Under the pieces are notes generated by a model, which did not search any database, was not told the origin of the DNA, and saw only the letters and a list, made by a program, of their open reading frames with translations. A DNA stretch of 64,000 nt from Neoceratodus forsteri (taxonomy: Eukaryota > Chordata > Ceratodontiformes > Ceratodontidae), in contig CM057455.1 in the NCBI GenBank assembly GCA_016271365.2, positions 1,562,124,501 through 1,562,188,500 of the forward strand. Direction: 5' to 3'. Made by a program: the position numbers and the translations under genes. Numbering within the stretch: the stretch's first letter is position 1; the number at the start of each line of letters is the position of its first letter. Shown here in pieces: positions 22,200-32,900 of the stretch.

Positions 22200-22793
22200 C
22201 TCTGCTACCTCATCCCCCTACTTTGCCTTCCCCCACCTGCCAGTGATGGCCCCCTCCCCAGACCTCGGATCGGTAAGGGTTCCCCTCTCCTCAGTTTAAC
22301 CATCTCCTACCATGTATGATGCAGCCCCCCCCCATTTTCCTTGGTGAAAACTGAGGTGAAGTACTCATTTAGTACCTCAGCCTGCTCCCCCAGGTCTTGT
22401 ACCCATCTCTCATGTTTTAATCCTGCTAATCTGCCCCTTCCCCCTTCGTTTTTCCCCAATGTATCTAAAGAACCCCTTGTTCCCTCTCCTAATTTCCCTG
22501 GCCAGGTTCTGCTCCTTCCTTGCCTTAGCCGCCCTCACTACCCTAGTGGCCCTTCTGGCCATCTGCTCGTACTCCCCTCAGTCCCTTTCACTCCTTGAGC
22601 ACTTGAATTGCCTATAGGTTGCCTTCTTTCTCCTCACTACCTCCTGAACCTTCCTGGTCCACCAGCAGGGTTTTCGGTCCCTACTGCATTTTCATTATAC
22701 TCTTGCGCAGGTGCTGGCAGCATCATGCACCCCCCTCCTGATGATTTCCCACCTACTGTCAGCATCCATGTCTAGCCCAATCCCATCCAAGTG

Positions 22794-23683
22794 CTACTTA
22801 AGGATCCTTCCCATTTCCTTGAAATCCGCCCCCCTGAAGTCAGTTACCTCCATCTTTGTGCAACCTTCTACCCCTCCTAGGTTCAGGCAGAACCAGACCG
22901 TGGCATGGTCGCTCCCCACCAATGGGTCCCTTACCTCCAGGCCCCCAATCTGGTCACTGTCTGCCAGAACCACATCCAGTATCCGCTCCTCCCTGGTCAG
23001 TTCTCCCACCTGCTGAGTTAGGAATGCGTCTTGAAACACATCCAACAACCTCTGTTCCCTGGCCACCGAGGATGTCATAGTCTCCCAGTCTATTTCTGGC
23101 ATGTTTAAGTCCCCCAACACCATCACGCTTCCCCTTACCAGTCTGCAGTGTCTCCCAACATCTGCCACCAGACTCTCCTCCAGCTTCTCTGCCGGGGGGG
23201 GGTCTATACACCACTCCTATTTTTACTCTCTTGCCCCCCCTTGTTATCAAGGTAACCCAAATCGCCTCTACAGTTCCCTCCACCTCTTCCACTCCTCCTA
23301 TGGCAAAGCAGTTTTTGACTATTATTGCTACCCCTTCCCTCCCCCCTGTCCTTCTTGAACATGATGTAACCCTTCAGGTTCAGGTCCCAGTCGTGCCCTG
23401 TGGTGGCCCAGGTCTCAGTGACCACTGCCACATCCAACTCTCCCTCAGTTAGCATCGCCTGGAGCTCAGACATTTTATTGCCTAAGCTCCTGGCATTTAG
23501 TAGGACTACCTTCCATCCTTTCCCTATACTTTCATTTCCCCTGCTCATGTTCCTGTGGGGATTCTGTCTTCTCCTGGTCCACACCTTACCAGTTGGCCTT
23601 TTCCTGCATTCCTCTGGCTCCCCAGGGGGGTGGAGACAGAGTCCCTCCTTTATCGGATCCCCCTCGACAGCCTTTTCTCCCAT
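22794..23683 (-). pseudogene. CR1 endonuclease, frameshifted
   Basis: Three minus frames cover the APE-type endonuclease. The first (23683-23204) has KVVLLNARSLGNKMSELQ followed by VAVVTETWA, the N-terminal motif with the metal-binding Glu. The second (23292-22954) has WVTLITRGGKRVKIGVVYRPP. The third (23168-22794) has VMVLGDLNMPEIDWE, with the GDLN catalytic signature, and GSDHATVWFCL near the end, with the SDH motif. The frame changes between them show at least two indels, so it would not give a functional protein. Confidence 0.85.
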
Positions 23684-23720
23684 CCCTCCCCCCTTATATT
23701 TAATACTTTCTAAATGGATA

Positions 23721-24200
23721 TGGGGGATTCATTATAATTATCATATTTTTGTAGTTTATAAGAATATTTATTTATTTAGTTAGTTTTTGTTGACCGGATA
23801 GGTGCGCTAGACAGCAAAGCTGCCTATTTATGGCAATATATAAAGGAAACACATCCTTATTTTGGGCTGGAAATTCATTAAGGAATTGGATATTGGTTAA
23901 TTCACCATGGATTATTCAAATATATGTTACTTGTGAATGGAGCTGTGTTTGAATTGCCACTTGTGGAGTCATAATGTATGTCTTTGCCTTTATTGGTTGT
24001 TTCAAAAATTGAAATGTTTAATCTATGGTATAAATACTGGTTTTAGAGGTGACACTTTCCATCTTGATAAAGCACTTGTTTGGGCACGAAACATTAGTGA
24101 TTTGTTTGGAAGCAATGCTGAGCTATAAAATAATTCACTTTATTATTTTATTAAAATAAAGTCCTGTGACACAAAGTCATGGTTTGGACTGTCTTTACAG
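23721..24200 (+). mobile_element. Penelope-like element, 3' part of split copy
   Basis: Beyond the CR1 the AT-rich 3' region of the Penelope-like element resumes. It contains TTGATAA..16 nt..CGAAAC at 24064-24092, resembling the conserved core of the terminal hammerhead-type motif of these elements. An AATAAAG-like signal follows at about 24155. The end is placed near 24200 by loss of similarity to the expected pattern, not by a hard boundary. Confidence 0.55.
23768..23845 (-). mobile_element. L2-like LINE/SINE tail fragment
   Basis: TATTTATTTAGTTAGTTTTTG followed by a TTGACCGGATAGGTGCGCTAGACAG-type stretch (split here by reading) is the inverse of the L2-like 3' tail seen at 46741 and 52935. 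Only the last 75 bp are present. Confidence 0.6.
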
Positions 24201-25621
24201 GATCTATGGGAGCCCTGCTTTCTCTCTCTCTTTTTTTTAAATTTTTGAACATAAAAATAAATAGGATGGAAAAGGTTTGTCATCATAGAGTCCATCACCT
24301 CCCATTTCTTTCTTTGTAATACCTTGTATCATTTTTTTGCCAGTAAATATATATTTTTCACACAGTTTTTTCATGGGATTTTCAAATGTTGTGGAAAGAA
24401 TTCTGCAATAATTTGCAAAGCAATTTCATCCAGTCCTAGAGACTTACCTTTAAAGTGAGGGACACATCATCAAACACTGAGATGCTGTAACAGCTCAGAA
24501 CATCATGGAGAAAGAAATTACAATTTTGATTTAGCACCATATGTTATTATGAATGTCTGCTTTAAAGTCTGAGTTTACAATGTGAGACAGCTCCTACGTT
24601 GTGTAGGACTGCACCTTCTTCATGTAGGACAGAGCAATTCTGAAGGGTAAAATAGGGGAAATCTGTCATAATTTAGGATAGTTATCAATCCTGAACTGAC
24701 ATTTCCCCCAGAATAAAACATTTTACATATTTATCCCTTAGGCTGACAGTAGACTTAGAAAGTACTGGAATTTAGGATGTATATAGAAATCCACAACACA
24801 GCAACTGTTCGTTTTATGGTTGAAAATTGAACCCTTTCATTTCAGATCACTGATGGCAAGTTAGAAAGTTTCCCTAGTGTTCATTGGTTCCTCTCCCTTT
24901 CCAGTAGCCAGCTGCCCGCTCCTTCCCAAAGCCAACCCCCCCCATGAATGGTGGCCAGCATTTACCCTACGCTCACCTCCATGGCCCGCTGCCACCTGCC
25001 TTGCACACATTCTGTTTTCTGTCTGTTAGCCAGAAATGACCTAAGCCTGCATAAAGTGGTACTTCACATGTGTGAGGACTTCATTCATTTCAACAAATTT
25101 GCTTTTCTTACCTCTAACTTTGGCAAAGGCCAAGCTTTTTCACCAAACTTGGGGGAAAGCATTCAGGCCATCCCTCCTCTCAACCATGTTAGTGGTGACA
25201 GGTAACTCTCACCCCAAATGACTACTTAACACTTGCCCACTGACCATCTATTCTGGTTAGGAGTTATGTGTCACTACTAATGTGGCTGTGAGAGGGAGGT
25301 CTGAATTTGTCACCCAAGTTTGGTGAGAAAAGCTTAGCCTTTGCTTATATTACAGGTGTTAGAAAATGACCTAAGTTAACGTGCGTATGCAGCATCGCTT
25401 TATGTAGGCTTATTTAATTTTCAGCCACAAGTGCTGTATCAAGATACAGCTTTATTTACCAATATAGAACCTGAGTGGGGCAAATTGTGGCTGGCCAGGG
25501 AGGTGAGCAGAGGGTAATTCTGGCTGTCAGCTGGTGAGGGAGACAATTCAATGAAATTCTAAGCTGTGCCAGTGAAAAAAGCGGGTTTGCTCAGCAGTAG
25601 GGAGTCACCCATTTTGTAAAC
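24201..25621. other. Non-coding, weak inverted repeat inside
   Basis: No supported frame. A short inverted repeat is visible: GCAAAGGCCAAGC..CACCAAACTTGGG at 25122-25160 against its inverse at 25310-25350. It could be a diverged foldback element. Confidence 0.4.
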
Positions 25622-25908
25622 AGTTCAATCATGCTGGTGCTTCAAGTACCAAGAAGCAAATAATGCAAAAAAAAGTCAATCCAACTCAAAACTGAAGCAA
25701 GAAACAAATTTAATCGACATTTGTGGTAATACACTTAACTTCACCACGCCACACCACCACAGTGCTTCGGCACCTTGCCTTCCTCAGGGGGAATTAAGTG
25801 CATTACCACAAATGTGAATTCAATTTGTTTGTTGCTTCAGTTTGGAGTTGGCTTTAATTTTTTGACTTTATTTGCTTCTTGGTCCTTGCAGCATCAGCAC
25901 GATTGAAC
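25622..25908 (-). repeat. Long foldback with hammerhead-like core
   Basis: The left arm 25622-25739 and right arm 25793-25908 are inverse complements with roughly 85-90% match by eye, separated by a 53-nt loop. On minus, the loop and inner arm read CTGAGGA (25787-25781), then GGC..GCC and GAAG (25768-25765). The outer bases CACTTAA and TTAAGTG can pair. That layout resembles a hammerhead ribozyme core, CUGANGA..GAAR, as found in termini of Penelope-like elements. The rest of the arms is AT-rich and non-coding. Activity is not established. Confidence 0.6.
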
Positions 25909-25984
25909 CGGTTGGGGAGACAGTTGGCATGAGGGGGACTGGTTGCCACATAGGGAGGGAAGGGACTAGTGGACACCAGGAAGG

Positions 25985-26645
25985 TTTTCTAACATGCCAT
26001 TGGGGATCAGGTGAGGGAGGGATACCGCTAGACTATCAGGTATATGTCAACCATGACATCAGGTTTGGAAGAGAGAGGATACCACTAGACTGCCAGGTAT
26101 ATGACCATCATGATCACTGGGTGAGGGAGAAGGAGGTGCCACTAGGCTACCAGGTATATGTCAGCCATAACATAGTGGGTTGTGTGAGGTGGGAGCACCA
26201 ATATTCTACCAGGTATATGTCAACCATGACTTTAGGTGTGGGAGGACGGGGATACCACTAGAATACCAGGTATATGTCCATCATGACATTGGGGATTGGG
26301 TGGGGGGGAACTACTAAACAACCAGGTATATGTCAATATTGACATTGGGTGAGGAAGGAGAAGGTACCACTAGGCTATCAGATATATGTCAGCCATGACA
26401 TAGGGGGTTGTGTGAGGTGGGAGTACCAATATTTTACCAGGTATATGTCAAACATGACATTTGGGATTGGGTAAGGGAAGGGGTACCAATGGACTACCAG
26501 GTAAATGTCAACACTGACACTGGGTGAGGGAGGTGGGTAGCACTAATTACCAGGTACAGTATACATCACTCATGACATCAGGGATTGGGTGAGGAAGAAG
26601 GGTAACCAGACTACCAGAGATTATAAACAGTGATTGGGAGTGGGA
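25985..26645. repeat. 57-bp minisatellite with 228-bp higher-order unit
   Basis: A monomer around ACCAGGTATATGTCA..CATGACAT..GGGTGAGG is repeated about 11 times. The TATATG landmarks lie at 26041, 26098, 26155, 26214, 26271, 26327, 26383 and 26442, so the step is 56-59 bp. Diagnostic variants (GTCAGCCAT.ACATAG..GGTTGTGTGAGGTGGGAG) recur exactly 228 bp apart at 26161 and 26389, so blocks of four monomers were amplified together. Confidence 0.9.
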
Positions 26646-27639
26646 TGAGGAACATTTTGTTTTTATCTTTTGTTTTTCATCAGGCACCAGTGCTGCTGGG
26701 GAAGGGTCATGCACCACTGTGCACATTCTTAAGAGTTGGGTTTTGGAAGTATTAAATAGCATTGCCACAGTAGCATTTTAGCACTTCAGAAATACTTTCA
26801 ACATGCCACCCTGTATGCAAGCGGTTTTTCTCTTTGCATGTGCACGGTGGTGTACTTAGCATGATCGCACTTAACACTTAACACTGTAGTATGGGACTCA
26901 TTGAATATAGCAGCTGCAATGCTAACAGGCTGAAGGCCATGCCATATCCACTTAGCATGGTGTTACTCCAGTTAGCGCTGCGCTAAGATTTGGAATATGG
27001 AGGCCATTTGTACTTATCTCTGGGAGCAAAAACACTGTACATTGTGTTTTCACGACAGAAGATAAATAAAGTGTGCCACTTACAGTGTGCGTTGGTGGAT
27101 GTTTTCATTTTTGTTACCAAACAACAAACATCTCATAGATACTGCTATGGTGAACTTATTAATTTTTCTTTGCATGCTATTATGCACCCTTTGAAACTGG
27201 CAGCAAGCTTCACTTGTACAAGCCTCCATCTCCCAGCATGCACAGTACAAAACAATAACCCCTGTAATCTTGTTTTTCACAAATCAGCAGCCAATTTAAT
27301 GATCTGCAACCAGTGCAGACTATAAATTCATCAGCAGTATTAATAATCAAGACAGTATCTTCTTACTTGTTTTCCAGTGTGTGTTCGAGTGGGGGCAAAT
27401 GAGTGGTATGCCTTGCATCTGTTATTCCTTAGAACCGTAATAAGATGCTAAAAGTGCAGGATCTATCTCATTATCATTCATATGTTATAGGTTCTTGTTA
27501 ACCTCACTTAGTCAGCAGTAAACTCCCTGAAAGATTTGTCTAATAACTTGATGGCTCTCTACAGGGTTATAGCTCTCAGCATTTTAATGTATTAACTATG
27601 AGAATGCCAGCTCAGTGGCAGAGCTGAGAGGCAACATCT
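26646..27639. other. Non-coding, nothing recognised
   Basis: Contains a 111-codon open frame (26990-27325) with no motif and no coding-like features. I see no repeat ends. Confidence 0.4.
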
Positions 27640-27795
27640 CATTTTCAGTGGGGTCCTGCTTCTACACCAGCAGGGAGGTCAAGTGAATTGCTCAAGAGCA
27701 CCCTGTGAGCCATTGGTTGTAGTGGGATTCAAACCTGTCATCTCCTGTATCTTAAAGGTCAGCGCTACAACTAGACAACTCTGCTTTCCCTGGCT
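27640..27795 (-). mobile_element. tRNA-derived SINE fragment
   Basis: On minus, a GTCTAGTTGTAGCG-type A-box region at about 27780-27755 is followed by GGTTTGAATCCC, a near-perfect RNA polymerase III B box, at about 27738-27725. A CTTGAGCAATTCACTTGACC core follows at about 27700-27680, as in MIR/CORE SINEs. It is an old, truncated copy, not a functional tRNA. Confidence 0.65.
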
Positions 27796-28022
27796 TGGAA
27801 ACTTTTGTTCAGGAATATGCTCTTGCTCCCAAGTACCAGGCACAGTGCAAGTTGTCCACTTAGATGGGAAATGAGTTAATTCTCTAAGGAGGTAGAGTAC
27901 TATCTGTCAGTACAGGCAGAGGAGCCAATACCTGACCATCTGAATAGATGATTGGTTCAGACTGTGGCTACCATGGAGGAGCAAGGATGATAAAGAAGGT
28001 TAATTGCAAAATACACCCAATT

Positions 28023-28070
<48 letters not shown>

Positions 28071-30794
28071 AAATAATGGGGCTAGTACACCTCAATTTTC
28101 CCCTAAATTTACTCCTTCTGTACCCCTCCCATTATTGAGCACCACCTAGGTTGCACCATGTCCCCATCCGGGAGCCAGGCAAGTGTAAGTCTTTGCATCC
28201 AAGCCAAATTATTTAAGTTATTCAACATTATTTATTGACAGCACTCCACCTACAGTGAGATATCTCCAGAAGCATAAATTATGGGGCCCAGGCTGCCGCC
28301 TCTGAGCAATCACAGTAGGACATTTGATTCCGCAAGGTTTTTATTTTTCTTTCTTTCTTTTTTTTCATCTGATCATAGGGTTTGGGGCCAACACGAGTTC
28401 AGTATGTGTTGGGGGGAGGGGGGTGTTAAATTGATTTGCTGCAACTCTGACGCTCCTCAAACTCAACCAACTGAAGTGGCCAGACTTGGAGCATGCCATC
28501 AAAAAGCATATCTGCTCCATTTTCTTTTCTACTCCACACTCTGTTTGTGTTGGGACCGAAGGAGTAATTTGTACTATGCAGCACAGCATCAACCACGATC
28601 GGCCAGCTGCCATGAGTAGTCGAACAGTTTGACCTCAACATTCATCAAATAATTCTTATTCAGTCAGAGTTAAATGATCCCTGGCCTGGGCCTTTGAATT
28701 TCTTCTGGTACCAGCGTTGGTAGCACCCTTTCTTTGTAATTAGCCATGGTGCTGAGCCAAGTTGAAATTAAATGTTTTCTAATAGGGAGTGCTAGTTCTG
28801 GTGGGGTCGTGTACTTGTGTTAGTTAGCAGTCCTATTTCCCGACCCTGGCCCTGGGCTGGCTGGCGCATGGTGGTGGGAAAGTTGCCTCAGTCATGCCTG
28901 ACATGCATTAACTTCTCTGCTGCTTGCCTGGCTCACTGCTTCTGTGTTTCTATGGTTCTTTCTGGTAATTAAGGATTCAGTCTTGGAAAGTGAAGCTTTT
29001 ATAGTTTTATGTGTATTAGGCATCAAGTGTGGCATTTTTACTACATTTTAAAGTGCTTGGCTTTTTCCTGGTTTTAACCATTTTATGCTTCGCTCCTAGT
29101 CATTCTTTTGTTTTCTCTGCTTCGAGTTTAAGCTCTGGGGCTAGCCATGGCATGATTTTTTTGAGCTAGTTACTTAACTACAGGTGATCTGTTTCCTGGC
29201 ATCCATGCTCCTGACCCTGCCATAACAGACCTGGGGCTGAACAGTGCTGAAACCATGGTGCAATAACACACTTTTGGTGCTTTCTTGAGGGACAGCTATG
29301 ATTAATGTATAATAACTGATTTGGTTTAAGTTGGGGGAGTACTTTCTTGTCACTGCCACTTCATGTGCTGCCCTAACTACAGAGACTTGCATTCTTATCT
29401 TGCCTAGTCCTTGCTCCATTGCCTTGTTCACTGATCACACCTTGGGGAGAGGACACTGCATTTTTGCAGCATGACACTAATGACCCTGTAACAAAAGTTG
29501 GATCAATGTGATTCACATCACAACTGATCGGTGGTGGGGGAAGATCAGACTTTGAAGGGCAGGGAACAGTGACAATGAAGTGAATTGCAAGCAGTCAGAG
29601 ATCAACAGATACTGCAGACCCATCTTTCAATGGAGAAGCAACCTTAAAGTAAGGGCAATCTTTAAATGCAGCAGACATGATGATATGCAGGGTCTGATCT
29701 CTGAGGCCTCTGCCGAGTGCTGCCATAGTCATTCCAATCCTGACGTGAAAGACAATATACTGCTATGATCTGGACTTTTTCCTTATGATGTTTTTCTCAT
29801 AGCTGAAGTTCCAGATAGTTTAGTATAGTGATAGGTGTTGTATTTGTGCACTTGTCAGGTCACAGGGAACATCTTCAGGGCAAGGGGGCAACTAATTTGG
29901 CATTGGGTTGGGACGGCATCTGTCTAGGGTTTTTTCCTGTTACCCACTCAGGGATGTATCAGCCTCAAGTGAAGAAACTACACCTTGAATGCACCAGAAC
30001 ACATCTTATACTGTAGGGCTTATGGGGGCCTAGGAGGCCCCCACATCCCTGGCCTCTTGATTGTCTTGATACACGAAAACCAGGACTTTTTTTTTAGAAC
30101 TTTTTCCTCCCTGTAAAAAAAACTAGTTATGCCTCTGGGATAACCGGTTAAACTGCCATTTCATAAACAGCACAGTGAAAACCATGCCTCATGAACAGCA
30201 TCTGCCTTGGCAGCGATGGGTAGAATAGTGAACATTAGGTACTGCAACCCCCATAGCTGTCAAGGCAGGGGAGGAAGCAGAGAAGTAATGAAAAAGTGAG
30301 GAAGCTGGCTGACCTGCTCCCATGGTGGAGAGGTCTAAGGCACAAGCAACTTGGCCAATATAGCTTGAAAGACCAGGGTTCTGTTCCTGGTCTCCCAACT
30401 CTTGCAATTTCACTCCCTCCACAAGTGCATTTTTTTAAAAGCCAGAAACAACCCCCCCCCCCAAGTTTCCACTCCCTCACAAGTTTCTACTTTTCTCTGA
30501 GCTCCGCCCCCCCCTCGGAGTTGGTTATTTAAATATCGAGGGGTGCGGGGGGTGGAGTCCCACGCAAATCTAAAGAGTACATTATGTTTTTTAATCTATG
30601 GTAGTGGTCGTCAGTGTGGCTTCCAACTGCTACCATTGGAGCTGTGTTGTTCTGTAGTGTTTTTTGCTGGTGCTGTTTTTGACAGCACTGTTTATGCTCT
30701 GCAGTTCTTGACTGCGCTTTTCTTGTTTTCACCATTATAACCTAGTGTCTGCCACTGGATGTCTCATTTACAGGGGCATTCTGCTTATTGGGGC
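27796..30794. other. Non-coding with one tetranucleotide repeat
   Basis: Several frames of 60-112 codons are open but show no domain. A T/C-rich run lies at 28340-28366 and an 11-C run at about 30452. I cannot support a gene or a named repeat, apart from the (TATC)n listed separately. Confidence 0.4.
28024..28071. repeat. (TATC)n microsatellite
   Basis: About 12 uninterrupted CTAT units. Confidence 0.95.
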
Positions 30795-30853
<59 letters not shown>

Positions 30854-30862
30854 GTGTATGTG

Positions 30863-30908
<46 letters not shown>
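30795..30908. repeat. (TA)n microsatellite with TGTATG interruption
   Basis: Two long TA runs flank a short GTGTATGTGTATGTG stretch. The region is self-complementary and is a likely source of assembly or length error. Confidence 0.95.
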
Positions 30909-30910
<2 letters not shown>

Positions 30911-31160
30911 TTGTAAGACACTGTGCAGAATAGTATACAAACCCTCCCCCTCAAACCTGAAGCACTACACTGGGAGCCCATCCCTTTTGACACCAGACAT
31001 CTCCCAGATACAGTCACAAAAGGCATCACACTCTGCTACAGAGAGCTATATGTGCAGACCAGGGGAGCCACCCACAACTGCTGACTGACTGTTATATAGA
31101 TCAAGTGCTCCCCACATCACATGGGACACAGAGACTGATATTGCTGCAAAATAACACTAT

Positions 31161-32198
31161 GGGCCTGATTCTCAAAGCTTCCCGGAATGCCACAAGGAGC
31201 TTGCATCACAAGGTATGACACAAGGTGCGGTTTGTGCCAAATTGTGCACCCAAAGCAATTCTCAAAAGCAGCCTGCGTCGATCGCAGACTGCGTGGGACA
31301 AGGAGGTCTTGCAATGACCTTGTAGCACAAAATGGGATGTGGCATGGTGCAAGGAGCTTTGTGCCAGGGTAAAGCCTCTACATTCCCTTTTTCAGGATTC
31401 TCCAAGGTATACAGTGCCGACAAAATCAAGCACTCATTAGACCAGCCAAGACTGGTCTAACGGTCCATGCGTCACACATAAAGCCCTCCATGGGGGGGGG
31501 GAGGGTACACATGCCATCCATCACTCACACCCCCATGACAGCCTTGGCAGTGTGTTTTTCCTAACCACAGGTTATACAATATATAGAACTTAGTTGAATG
31601 GCTAAACTGTGAGTCATCAATAGGGTCCCTGAGAATTCATACTGCATCCAACTACTGGTGTATGTCATTCACCATTCTCTATAGTACCTACTCTATGATG
31701 ATATAATAGGTAGTTCCACATAGGCACTGTCCGACTCTTTTGTACATACTGCTATGCTGTCATTAGGATGAGTAGTGATGATTGTACTAGCTCCCATTTC
31801 TGGTGATTGTGCACTATGCAAGTGCTGATAAATACTATTTATAAATGGTCTAACTCATGGTGATACTTTGGTCGCTAAAGGTGTTCATATTACAGCATTT
31901 CCATTTGTTGTTGCCTACCTTGTACAATACATGCATTTGGCTTGATATGTGTCTGGTTTATTTGCCTTGCCCTACACAATTCTGACCATCCAGATGTGCC
32001 ACCCAACTGCACCACAGCTTGTAGCAAACCTGCCAGATGCGCCATCTGTTTGGTGCATGGCTACAGTTGCCCCAAGCTGCGGGACTTTGATACTGGGACC
32101 CTACTCAATAGAGAATCAGGTGCAGAGTTCCTGGTCCATTGGCAACTGGTTCAAGCTGCCGTTGGTGCAGCTTGCACCGCCCTTTGAGAATCCAGCCC
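31161..32198. mobile_element. Non-autonomous PIF/Harbinger-type element
   Basis: The left end reads GGGCCTGATTCTCAAAG and the right end CTTTGAGAATCCAGCCC, giving 17-bp near-perfect inverted termini 1,038 bp apart. They resemble the ends of the Harbinger at 3531 and the element at 43028 (GGGCC.GAT.TTCA). No transposase frame is inside. The flanks (TAT left, ATA right) do not give an exact 3-bp duplication, so insertion-site evidence is weak. Confidence 0.7.
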
Positions 32199-32270
32199 AT
32201 AGGGTTTTTTTTAAGCAATCTCTGTCTCTGTGACCTGTGTGTGGCTCACCTGACCTCTGTGTAATTGTTT

Positions 32271-32472
32271 CTTATTTATTTATTTTTTTACAGTTTTTGG
32301 CCAGGAAAACACATTAAGCCAAGGCTTATTATCTGGTGTGTCCTGGGAGCACAGGGAAGTTAAGTGGCTTGTTCATGGTTATACAATATGCAAGTGGTAG
32401 CTGTAGGATTGAAACCCAGTTCTCCAGGTTTGCAGCTCAGTGCTCTTAACCACTATGCCATACTGCCTCCCA
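32271..32472 (-). mobile_element. Full-length tRNA-derived SINE with LINE-like tail
   Basis: On minus it starts GGGAGGCAGTATGGCATAGTGG. This carries a TGGCATAGTGG A box near 32460, and a GGTTTCAATCC B box lies near 32418-32407. The body includes ACCATGAACAAGCCACTTAA. The tail, CTTGGCTTAATGTG..CCTGGCC..AAATAAATAAATAAG, parallels the 3' end of the L2-like LINE at 46741. The tRNA-like head is thus joined to a LINE-derived tail, as in classic SINE/LINE pairs. Confidence 0.75.
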
Positions 32473-32484
32473 GTTCTGTCACCA

Positions 32485-32900
32485 AACAGATTCCCACTGC
32501 AAACCTGAAGTGTGGCTCCTGAAGTCCATCTTTGGTACCATCAAACACATCCTCCCAAACCTTAAGCACATCACTAGGAGCACATCTGAACTGTCACCAA
32601 ATTCCCCCACCCCAACAAACCTGGAGTGTGAGACTGAGAGAACACCCTTGGTACCACCAAATCCACCACCCTCTTAGTGACCTCGAAGTGCAGCTTTGAT
32701 AGAACACACCTGGGGCTGCTAAACTAGCTTCACCCCCTGAACCCAAATCACGGTACTGTGCGCTCTTTCCCAGTGCTGCCAAAAAAACAAACAAATCTGT
32801 CACCCCCCCCCACCCTTAACCTGTATTGTTGCATTGGGATCCCATCCTAGCTGCCATCAAACACTTGACTCGTGAACCCTAGCTTTGGATTTCATGACTT
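32485..32900. repeat. Degenerate minisatellite, about 75 bp unit
   Basis: Recurring pieces of an ACC(A/T)CAAA..CC..AACCTGAAGTG..GAG..CC..TTGGTACC type appear about every 70-80 bp, five or six times. A single related unit is at about 30945-31010. The units are highly diverged. Confidence 0.5.

Larger units (their letters stand above)
20542..23711 (-). mobile_element. Nearly full-length CR1 LINE, minus strand
   Basis: Read from 23711 down to 20542, an endonuclease region comes first, then RT, a C-terminal part and a 3' end. The 3' end reads ATTAGGCTTATTCTGCTGGC, then a TATGTTAGTATATAAAA-like terminus at about 20542-20580. Flanking sequences AAATGGGATAT (20531-20541) and AAATGGATAT (23712-23721) look like a target-site duplication with one indel. 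Its 3.17 kb includes most of ORF2, which is multiply frameshifted. It sits inside the Penelope-like element. Confidence 0.85.

Noticed and set aside
21044..23783. Pro/Ser-rich plus frames opposite the CR1
   Set aside because: They are antisense shadows of the minus-strand CR1 endonuclease and RT.
25985..26645. CRISPR-like periodic array
   Set aside because: Units are contiguous without unique spacers and monomers vary along their whole length. The setting is a vertebrate-type genome, so this is a minisatellite.
27640..27795. tRNA gene, suggested by a good B box
   Set aside because: No full cloverleaf, no anticodon stem and a MIR/CORE-like body follow. It is a SINE.
28281..28641. Overlapping 70-112-codon frames on both strands
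   Set aside because: No domain, no flanking splice signals and no similarity between frames and any family I know.
30759..31088. Plus frame with a run of Ile-Tyr dipeptides
   Set aside because: It is a TA microsatellite read in frame.
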